This document shows, in pieces, positions 1-5,465 of a stretch of DNA of 6,017 nucleotides; within the stretch, counting starts at the first letter, position 1; every line of letters begins with the position of its first letter. The stretch lies in NCBI GenBank assembly GCA_013362195.1, contig JABFWM010000091.1, positions 1-6,017 on the forward strand, read 5' to 3'. This stretch comes from Acidobacteriota bacterium (GTDB lineage: Bacteria > Acidobacteriota > Vicinamibacteria > Vicinamibacterales > 2-12-FULL-66-21). The notes under the pieces were generated by a model. The model had not been told where the DNA came from. It saw nothing but the letters and a program-made list of their open reading frames with translations, and searched no databases. The translations under genes and the position numbers were made by a program.

Positions 1-151
1 AAACACAGACGAACACAGTGTGTTGCTGCCACAGAAAAACATAGACGAACGCAGTTCGGCCACAGAAAAACACAGACGAACACAGTTCAGCCACAGAAAA
101 GCACAGACAGACACAGTTCGGCCGCGGAAAAACACGGACGGACACAAGTTG
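1..151 (+). repeat. Intergenic tandem repeat, 31-bp period, about 4.8 copies
   Basis: Four successive units begin at 29, 60, 91 and 122, each exactly 31 bp after the last, and positions 1-28 are a truncated, diverged copy. The unit opens with ccacagaaaaacacagacga and ends in a cagttcgg-like spacer. Units 2 and 3 (29-59 and 60-90) are very similar. The last (122-151) has drifted to a G-richer form (ccgcggaaaaacacggacgg). The period is not a multiple of three and no credible ORF covers the array, so it is non-coding here. The array may extend left beyond the window. The plus strand is A-rich and T-poor, and T is almost confined to the gttcgg spacer. The first 24 bases match the repeat embedded in the downstream ABC gene at 21 of 24 positions. 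Confidence 0.9.
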
Positions 152-278
152 ATCGCGCCGCCGCGTTCTTCAGCGTGACCGGCCGTGAGTCCTCATCCGC
201 CGTCGGTGCGCAATAGCGTCAGAGAGTCGCCGCCGCCCCGTCCTCATCCTCAGCCCGTCACCCCTCATGTATCCTTGA

Positions 279-2399
279 GTGATGTCGCGCGCTGCCCGGC
301 GTCTGCTGCCGTACGTGAACCGTTACCGTCGCGCGTTCGTCATCGGCATGGTCTGCGTGCTCCTGACGACGGCGTTTCAACTGCTCTCGCCGTGGATCCT
401 CAAGTACGCGATCGACGACTTGTATCGGGGCGTGACGCGGCAGAAGCTGGCGCTCTACGCCGGGCTGCTGCTCGGCGTCTCGCTGCTCCGCGGCCTGTTC
501 CTTTTCCTGATGCGCCGGATCATCATCGCCGCCTCGCGCGACATCGAGTACGACATCCGCAACGACTTCTTCGCGCGCCTCGAGCAGCTGCCGCTCGGCT
601 ACTACCAGGCGCGGCGCACCGGCGACCTGATGTCGCGGGCGACCAACGATCTGAACGCGGTCCGGATGATGATTGGTCCGGCGATCATGTACTCGGCGAA
701 CACCATCCTGGTGTTCGTCGTGGCCATCATCCTGATGACCACCATCGATCTCCGCCTGACCTTGATCGCGCTCATCCCGCTGCCGTTCGTGTCGCTGTCG
801 GTCCGCTATTTCGGCAGCGCGATCCATAAGCGGTTCGAGGCGATCCAGGCGCAGCTCTCGGAGGTCAGCGCGGTCGTGCAGGAAGCGCTGTCCGGCGTGC
901 GGGTCGTCCGCGCGTATCGCCAGGAGACGCACGAGATCGAGCGCTTTCGAGCCGCAAACGAAGAGTACCTCCGCCGCAATCGCGTCCTGATCCGGCTCCA
1001 GGGGGCGTTCTATCCGAGCATGACGCTGTTTCTCGGCCTCGGTTCGCTGCTGGTGCTGTGGCTCGGCGGCCGCGACGTGATCCGCCGCGAGATCACGCTG
1101 GGCGAGTTCGTCGCGTTCAACGGCTACCTCGTGATGCTCAGTTGGCCGATGATCGCGTTCGGCTGGGTGACCAACATCCTCCAGCGCGGCTTTGCGTCGT
1201 GGTCGCGGATGCTGGAGGTGCTCGACCAGCAGCCCGCGATCAGCGACGCGCACGTCACCGCGCGCGGGCGCAGCGCCGACCTGCACGGCGCGATCGAGTT
1301 CCGCGACCTGGTGTTCGCGTATCCGGGCACCGACCGCGTGGTCCTGGACCATGTGTCGCTGCGCATCGAACCCGGTCAGACGGTCGCGTTCGTCGGCGGC
1401 ACCGGCTCGGGGAAATCGACGCTCATCAACCTGCTGCCGCGTTTGCACGAACCGCCGGCCGGCACCGTCTGCATCGACGGCATCGACATCCGCGAGATTC
1501 CACTGGCGCGCCTGCGCGCCGCAATCGGCTTCGTGCCGCAGGAGCCGTTCCTGTTCTCGGACACCATCGCGGAGAACGTCGCGTACGCGGATTCGACCGG
1601 CCGCCACGGCACGAGGGCCACAGAACAACACAGTCAAACGCAAGACATCAGGGCCACAGAACAACACAGGCAAACACCAGACATCAGGGCCACAGAACAA
1701 CACAGGCAAACACCAGACATCAGGGCCACAGAACAACACAGGCAAACACCAGACGTCAGGGCCACAGAACAATACAGACAAACACAAGGCACGGGAGCCA
1801 CAGAACAACCCAGACAAACACGAGGCCCGGGAGCCATAGAGCAACACAGGCACACACAAGACGCGCGGGCCACAGAGCAACACGGACACACACCAACGGG
1901 GATCCACCACGGATGGACACGGATGGGCACGGGTCCTTCGGAGCCGGACGCGGCGGCCGATCAGGAGCGCGCGGGGCGCATTGCGGCTGCCGCCGCGGTC
2001 GCGCGGCTCGACAAGGACGTGCAGGACTTTCCGCGCGGCTATGAGACGACGGTCGGCGAGCGTGGCATCACGCTCTCGGGCGGCCAGAAGCAGCGCACGG
2101 CGCTGGCGCGCGCGGTGATGGCGGATCCCGAGATCCTGATTCTGGACGACGCGCTGTCGGCGGTGGATACCTACACCGAAGACGAGATCCTGTCGCGGCT
2201 GCGCGGCGTCATGCGCGAGCGCACCTCGATCATCGTGGCGCACCGCGTCTCGACCGTGCGTGACGCGGATCAGATTTTCGTGCTCGACGCCGGCCGGATC
2301 GCGGAGCGCGGATCGCACGATCAGCTCGTCGCGCGCGGCGGCCTGTATGCCGCCTTGTATCGCAAGCAACTGCTGGAAGAGGAGCTGCAGGCGAGCTGA
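279..2399 (+). CDS. ABC exporter half-transporter, degenerate-site subunit (MdlA/YheI/TM287-like), with a 12-aa repeat insertion in its NBD
   Basis: Predicted subunit of an inner-membrane, ATP-driven exporter (multidrug/lipid type; substrate unknown). The membrane domain occupies about residues 1-310, with six likely helices near 19-40, 58-80, 134-155, 158-180, 245-265 and 275-297. The nucleotide-binding domain follows: A-loop Tyr348, Walker A GGTGSGKST 373-381, Q-loop Gln421, X-loop VGERG 592-596, signature LSGGQ 599-603, Walker B ILILDD 619-624, D-loop SAVD 627-630 and H-loop His655. Asp624 sits where the catalytic glutamate is usual. This is known for the non-catalytic subunit of heterodimeric exporters, and LDDALSAVD is MdlA-like. 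Residues 446-541 are eight 12-residue repeats, which explain the length of 706 aa against about 590 normally. The start is GTG 279 or the next codon, ATG 282; an in-frame TGA at 276-278 blocks anything earlier. No Shine-Dalgarno is visible. The partner gene follows 31 bp downstream. Confidence 0.93.
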   Translation: MMSRAARRLLPYVNRYRRAFVIGMVCVLLTTAFQLLSPWILKYAIDDLYRGVTRQKLALYAGLLLGVSLLRGLFLFLMRRIIIAASRDIEYDIRNDFFARLEQLPLGYYQARRTGDLMSRATNDLNAVRMMIGPAIMYSANTILVFVVAIILMTTIDLRLTLIALIPLPFVSLSVRYFGSAIHKRFEAIQAQLSEVSAVVQEALSGVRVVRAYRQETHEIERFRAANEEYLRRNRVLIRLQGAFYPSMTLFLGLGSLLVLWLGGRDVIRREITLGEFVAFNGYLVMLSWPMIAFGWVTNILQRGFASWSRMLEVLDQQPAISDAHVTARGRSADLHGAIEFRDLVFAYPGTDRVVLDHVSLRIEPGQTVAFVGGTGSGKSTLINLLPRLHEPPAGTVCIDGIDIREIPLARLRAAIGFVPQEPFLFSDTIAENVAYADSTGRHGTRATEQHSQTQDIRATEQHRQTPDIRATEQHRQTPDIRATEQHRQTPDVRATEQYRQTQGTGATEQPRQTRGPGAIEQHRHTQDARATEQHGHTPTGIHHGWTRMGTGPSEPDAAADQERAGRIAAAAAVARLDKDVQDFPRGYETTVGERGITLSGGQKQRTALARAVMADPEILILDDALSAVDTYTEDEILSRLRGVMRERTSIIVAHRVSTVRDADQIFVLDAGRIAERGSHDQLVARGGLYAALYRKQLLEEELQAS
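1618..1905 (+). repeat. Coding tandem array of eight 36-bp units inside the ABC gene
   Basis: Units start at 1618, 1654, 1690, 1726, 1762, 1798, 1834 and 1870, with a strict 36-bp period. Each opens with a ccacagaacaacacag-like core. Units 2 and 3 are identical and unit 4 differs from them by one base (g for a). Unit 1 differs at three positions, and units 5-8 are progressively more diverged. In the ABC frame they encode RATEQHSQTQDI, RATEQHRQTPDI (twice), RATEQHRQTPDV, RATEQYRQTQGT, GATEQPRQTRGP, GAIEQHRHTQDA and RATEHGHTPTG-like (unit 8 reads RATEQHGHTPTG). The unit is 16 A, 12 C, 7 G and 1 T, about 53% GC and strongly A-rich against a GC-rich gene. It uses CAA, ACA, GAA and AGG codons where the flanks prefer CAG, ACC/ACG, GAG and CGC. 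This suggests an origin as an intergenic repeat, not ancestral coding sequence. Confidence 0.95.
1907..1933 (+). repeat. Short ggatggacac-type direct repeat closing the coding array
   Basis: Immediately after the eighth 36-bp unit, two 10-bp copies differing by one base (ggatggacac at 1911-1920 and ggatgggcac at 1921-1930) are preceded by ccac and followed by ggg. In frame they encode about HHGWTRMGTG (residues 543-552). The motif differs from the 36-bp unit and looks like a second intergenic repeat type fused to the array. It marks the 3' end of the foreign-looking segment. From about residue 554 (SEPDAAADQERAG) composition returns to that of an ABC helical subdomain. Confidence 0.6.
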
Positions 2400-2430
2400 G
2401 CGCCGGCCGCCACCAGCGATCACCGTCGAC

Positions 2431-4284
2431 ATGTCGATCCACGAAGAAGACGTCCTCGGCAAGGCCTACGACGCGCGGCTGATGCGCCGGCTGCTCGGCT
2501 ACCTGCGGCCGTACCGCGCCCAGGCGGCGCTCGCGCTCGTCGCGATCATCGCCGCGTCGGTGCTGCAGCTCGCGCAGCCCTACCTGATGAAGCTGGTGAT
2601 CGACCGCTACATCCCTGCCGGCGACCTCGCCGGCCTGAATCGCGTCGCCGTCCTCTACCTGCTGATCCTCGCCGCCTCGTTCGGCCTCGAGTTCTCACAG
2701 ACCTGGCTGCTGCAGCTCACCGGCCAGCGGATCATGTTCGACATGCGCATGCAGATCTACCGGCACCTGCAGCGCATCGACCTGAAGTTCTACGACCGCA
2801 ACCCCGTCGGCCGGCTGATGACCCGCGTGACCACCGACGTCGACGTCCTCAACGACCTGTTCACGTCCGGGGTCGTGTCGGTGTTCGGCGACGTGTTCAC
2901 CCTCGTCGGCATCATGATCGTGCTGCTGTCGATGAACTGGCGGCTCGCGCTGGTGACCTTTGCGGTGCTGCCGCTGATCGTGCTGGTGACGCAGTGGTTC
3001 CGCCGCAACGTCCGTGAGTCGTACCGCACCGTACGCCTCTGGATTGCACGCATCAATGCCTACCTCCAGGAGCACATCACCGGCATGGCCACGGTGCAGC
3101 TGTTCCGGCGCGAGGCGCGCGCCTTCGCGAAGTTCGAGGCGATCAACGAGCGCCACCGCCGCGCGAACGTCGACTCGATCTTTTATTACGCGGTCTTCTA
3201 TCCGGCGGTCGAATTCGTCGGCGCGTTGGCCGCCGCCCTCACGATCTGGTACGGCGGACGATGGGTGCTGGCAGGGACGTTGACGCTCGGGTCGCTGGTG
3301 GCGTTCCTCCTCTATTCGCAGCGGTTCTTCCGGCCCATCTCCGACATGTCGGAAAAGTTCAACATCCTGCAGGCGGCGATGGCTTCGTCGGAGCGCATTT
3401 TCAAGCTGCTCGACGAGCCGGTCACGATCACGAACCCACGGCCTGCGATCAGTGGCTTGTCCACCGACGCGCGACGCGCGAAGCTGGGACACATCGCGTT
3501 CGATCGCGTCTGGTTCGCGTACGGGGCGAACGACGCCGGCGAGCCCGATTTCGTCCTGCGCGACGTGTCCTTCGAGGTCGCACCAGGCGAACGCGTTGGC
3601 GTCGTCGGCGCGACCGGCGCCGGCAAATCGACGCTGATCAACCTGCTGTTGCGGTTCTACGACGTCTCGCGCGGCCGCATCCTCGTGGACGGCGTCGACG
3701 TGCGCGAGATGGATCTGCGGGAGCTGCGCGGCCTGTTCAGCCTGGTGCTCCAGGACGTGCACCTGTTCAGCGGCACGATCGCCGACAACATCCGGCTCGG
3801 CGCGACGGCCATTTCCGACGAGGCGATGCGGCGGGCCGCGGCGGCCGTGCACGCGGATCCGTTCATCCAGCGCCTGCCGGCGGGATACGCGGCGCCGGTC
3901 GCCGAGCGCGGCGCGACGCTGTCGGTCGGCCAGAAGCAGCTGCTCTCGTTCGCGCGCGCGCTCGCCTTCGATCCGCGCATCCTGATCCTCGACGAAGCGA
4001 CGTCGAGCGTCGACACCGAGACCGAGATCCTGATCCGCGACGCGCTGCACGTGCTCATGGCCGACCGCACGACGATCGCGATCGCCCACCGGCTCTCGAC
4101 GATTCAGGACATGGACAAGATCCTCGTGCTGCACAAGGGCCAGCTGCGCGAATCCGGCACGCACCAGGAGCTGCTCGCGCAGCGCGGCATCTACTTCAAG
4201 CTGTACCAGCTGCAGTACAAAGATCAGGAGGGAAAGGTCTCGAAGGAGTCGAAGGAGCTTTTCTCTCTGCAGAATCCGCAGTAG
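2431..4284 (+). CDS. ABC exporter half-transporter, catalytic-site subunit (MdlB/YheH/TM288-like)
   Basis: A 617-aa half-transporter, predicted to pair with the preceding gene product in the inner membrane. Membrane helices are likely near 32-52, 70-92, 150-168, 172-190, 251-273 and 285-303. The NBD has A-loop Tyr364, Walker A GATGAGKST 393-401, Q-loop Gln441, signature LSVGQ 497-501, Walker B ILILDE 517-522 with catalytic Glu522, D-loop SSVD 525-528 and H-loop His553. The signature has Val at the first glycine (LSVGQ), as expected for the subunit that contributes the degenerate signature to a heterodimer, while its Walker B is fully catalytic. The reading frame is open upstream to 2260, but that part overlaps the end of the first ABC gene. 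ATG 2431 gives a normal N-terminus (MSIHEED...) and a 31-bp gap. No Shine-Dalgarno is evident. The C-terminus ends in a polar Lys/Glu-rich tail. An efflux role is inferred; the substrate cannot be read from sequence. Confidence 0.94.
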   Translation: MSIHEEDVLGKAYDARLMRRLLGYLRPYRAQAALALVAIIAASVLQLAQPYLMKLVIDRYIPAGDLAGLNRVAVLYLLILAASFGLEFSQTWLLQLTGQRIMFDMRMQIYRHLQRIDLKFYDRNPVGRLMTRVTTDVDVLNDLFTSGVVSVFGDVFTLVGIMIVLLSMNWRLALVTFAVLPLIVLVTQWFRRNVRESYRTVRLWIARINAYLQEHITGMATVQLFRREARAFAKFEAINERHRRANVDSIFYYAVFYPAVEFVGALAAALTIWYGGRWVLAGTLTLGSLVAFLLYSQRFFRPISDMSEKFNILQAAMASSERIFKLLDEPVTITNPRPAISGLSTDARRAKLGHIAFDRVWFAYGANDAGEPDFVLRDVSFEVAPGERVGVVGATGAGKSTLINLLLRFYDVSRGRILVDGVDVREMDLRELRGLFSLVLQDVHLFSGTIADNIRLGATAISDEAMRRAAAAVHADPFIQRLPAGYAAPVAERGATLSVGQKQLLSFARALAFDPRILILDEATSSVDTETEILIRDALHVLMADRTTIAIAHRLSTIQDMDKILVLHKGQLRESGTHQELLAQRGIYFKLYQLQYKDQEGKVSKESKELFSLQNPQ

Positions 4285-4286
4285 CC

Positions 4287-4318
4287 GACAGAGGCCGCGG
4301 ATCCGGCCTCCAGCTGTC
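4287..4318. terminator. GC-rich inverted repeat between convergent genes, possible terminator
   Basis: The gap between the ABC stop (4284) and the stop of the minus-strand 3D gene (4339) contains the perfect 6-bp arms GAGGCC (4291-4296) and GGCCTC (4305-4310) around an 8-nt loop. Outer arms GACA (4287-4290) and TGTC (4315-4318) can extend the stem across a 4-nt bulge. Its position between convergent genes suits a bidirectional terminator. No T-tract follows on either strand, so it is not a canonical intrinsic terminator and the call is tentative. Confidence 0.35.
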
Positions 4319-4338
4319 TGGCCGGCCGTCGACCCGCC

Positions 4339-4860
4339 TCAATGCAGCGGAGCGGCCTGCGCGGCTTCCCGGGCCCGGAACAAGCGGTCGATCAAGCCCG
4401 GGGTAGACGCCTTCGGGTTCCAGCCGAGGCGCAGCACGTTGATGCTCACGCTGCGGCGCCCCAACGCCAGCGCCTCGTTGCAGTTCCAGATGTAGATGTC
4501 GATGTGGCGGCCCTGGACGGCCGGCCCGGTGTCCATCACCGTGTAGATCCCATTGTACTGGTCCGGCAGCTTGGTGACCTGAATCACCGAGCCGACCGGC
4601 AGCAGGTCGGGATCGGCGGCGGCAATGCCGGTCCGCACGTTCACGCCCGAGGCCGTCGTCGTTCCCTTGCAGTAGGCGGTCGCGGCGAAGGACAGACGGG
4701 CACCGGCCGCCGGCACCGTCGTGTCTTCCCGGTTCGCGATCTGGTGCATCGCGAACCGCGAGTCCATCACCGTCGCCTCATAGAGCAGGACGAAGGCTGA
4801 TGCGGCCGTTGCGGTCGCGATCACTTTCCGCCCGATCGAGCCAGAGATGAGCATCCGCAT
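4339..4860 (-). CDS. Membrane-anchored 3D-domain protein (RlpA/MltA-like double-psi beta-barrel fold)
   Basis: A 173-aa protein with a positively charged start, a hydrophobic segment at about residues 9-27 (signal anchor or uncleaved signal peptide) and a 3D domain at about 58-147. The domain shows the AYC..GTTTASG entry (62-72) and the three aspartates that name the family: ADP at Asp83, MDTG at Asp110 and HIDIY at Asp121. LPVGS at 87-91 and a terminal SVSINVL strand are also typical. In the family this domain occurs in cell-wall-associated proteins and putative peptidoglycan-acting enzymes, so an envelope role outside the inner membrane is inferred. Catalytic activity is not shown. The last 25 residues are a polar tail. 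The start is ATG at 4860-4858; a second ATG two codons on is possible. A promoter-like element lies about 40 bp upstream, so it is probably transcribed on its own. Confidence 0.85.
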   Translation of the reverse strand: MRMLISGSIGRKVIATATAASAFVLLYEATVMDSRFAMHQIANREDTTVPAAGARLSFAATAYCKGTTTASGVNVRTGIAAADPDLLPVGSVIQVTKLPDQYNGIYTVMDTGPAVQGRHIDIYIWNCNEALALGRRSVSINVLRLGWNPKASTPGLIDRLFRAREAAQAAPLH

Positions 4861-4897
4861 ACGGCAGGGCTTGCGGCCCGTCCAAGAACTATATGGC

Positions 4898-4916
4898 GTC
4901 CGAGCGGATCAGTCAA
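4898..4916 (-). promoter_or_regulatory. Sigma70-like promoter upstream of the 3D-domain gene
   Basis: Reading the minus strand, TTGACT (plus positions 4916-4911) is followed after exactly 17 bp by TATAGT (4903-4898). Each hexamer matches the TTGACA/TATAAT consensus at five of six positions. The expected transcription start would be near 4891, giving a leader of about 30 nt before the ATG at 4860. The element lies wholly in the gap between the DUF2062 stop (4959) and the 3D-gene start. No ribosome-binding site is obvious in the leader. Confidence 0.6.
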
Positions 4917-4958
4917 AAGCCCAAAGCGTAATCGGCTCAGCCGTCTCAAGACTGTAAC

Positions 4959-5462
4959 TTATTGACCATTTTGTGTTTTCTGCGTGTGAGCGAGGTGCCG
5001 GCGATGCGCCTCGATCATCGTCAATGCGACGCGGTAGGCGATGATCGCGAGGGCGATAGCGCCAAGCGTCGAGCCGAGAACATAGGCCCAGGCGAGCGGC
5101 GTGAGCGCGTGCGCGAGGCGACGGAAATCGGTCCACGAGAAATCGGCGAGCGCCTCCGTCAGCTCTTTCAGCAGCCCCGGCGGCACCTGCACGCGGAGGA
5201 TCGCGGCGCCCCCGATGGTCGCGAGCGTGTAGTACGCCGGCAGGATCCACGGCAGATTGGAGTAGACGCCGAGCAGGACCGCAACGCGATTGAGGTTGAG
5301 CGCGAACGCGAACACCAGGCCGAGGACGGTGTGGAGGCCGAGCAGCGGCGAGAACCCGAAGAAGACGCCCAGCGCGTACGCCGCCGCCGTCCGCCGCGGG
5401 GTGTCGTGCGTGTGCAGCAGTTGTTCGAGCCAGCGGCGGAGCACGCCAGAAGCGGGGCGCAT
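4959..5462 (-). CDS. DUF2062 family membrane protein
   Basis: A 167-aa predicted inner-membrane protein. The family hallmark is a hydrophobic Gly/Pro-rich stretch: AYALGVFFGFSPLLGLHT at 28-45, then a helix to about 57, then NRVAVLLGVYSNLPWILPAYY at 58-78, which carries the conserved Asn-Leu-Pro turn. A further hydrophobic stretch runs to about 89, an amphipathic linker covers about 97-122, and a final helix lies at about 125-145 before a basic, polar C-terminus. The function of DUF2062 is not established. It is found in many bacteria, often as a small stand-alone protein, and no catalytic motif is visible. The ATG at 5462-5460 lies 3 bp after the thiL stop, so it is probably the downstream gene of a thiL operon with coupled translation. 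The stop is TAA at 4961-4959. Confidence 0.8.
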   Translation of the reverse strand: MRPASGVLRRWLEQLLHTHDTPRRTAAAYALGVFFGFSPLLGLHTVLGLVFAFALNLNRVAVLLGVYSNLPWILPAYYTLATIGGAAILRVQVPPGLLKELTEALADFSWTDFRRLAHALTPLAWAYVLGSTLGAIALAIIAYRVALTMIEAHRRHLAHTQKTQNGQ

Positions 5463-5465
5463 CGG

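Noticed and set aside
152..278. Promoter or small gene upstream of the first ABC gene
   Set aside because: No paired -35/-10 hexamers with proper spacing were found, and the ATG at 267 reads only three codons before TGA. The open frame from 185 is a shadow that runs on through the ABC gene.
1618..1905. CRISPR array (36-bp period equals a common CRISPR repeat length)
   Set aside because: The units are directly adjacent with no unique spacers, there is no cas gene, and the array is read in frame inside an ABC gene with intact motifs on both sides.
1615..1935. Intein or mobile-element insertion in the NBD
   Set aside because: There are no intein splice motifs (Cys/Ser start, His-Asn end), no endonuclease or transposase, no terminal inverted repeats and no clear target-site duplication. 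It is simple tandem repeats only.
1192..2044. Alternative plus-strand frames open through the repeat array
   Set aside because: They stay open because the array is almost T-free. Outside it their Arg/Ala/Pro-rich translations match no family.
279..2399. First ABC gene as a pseudogene broken by the insertion
   Set aside because: The insert keeps frame, has no stop, and Walker A, Q-loop, signature, Walker B, D-loop and H-loop are all present. LDD in Walker B is a known feature of this subunit type, not decay.
258..2462. Very long minus-strand open frame (734 codons) opposite the first ABC gene
   Set aside because: It is antisense to a clearly real ABC gene. Its translation is Arg/Asp/His-rich, as expected from the antisense of GC-rich coding DNA, and has no recognisable domain. 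The cysteine-rich repeats in it are only the reverse reading of the 36-bp array.
2695..4164. Minus-strand open frame (489 codons) opposite the second ABC gene
   Set aside because: Same antisense-shadow pattern; low-complexity Arg/Asp/Val/His composition and no motif, while the plus strand carries every ABC signature.
4917..4958. Intrinsic terminator after the DUF2062 gene
   Set aside because: Only a weak CGGC-TGA-GCCG stem can be drawn, with no T-tract directly after it; not convincing.
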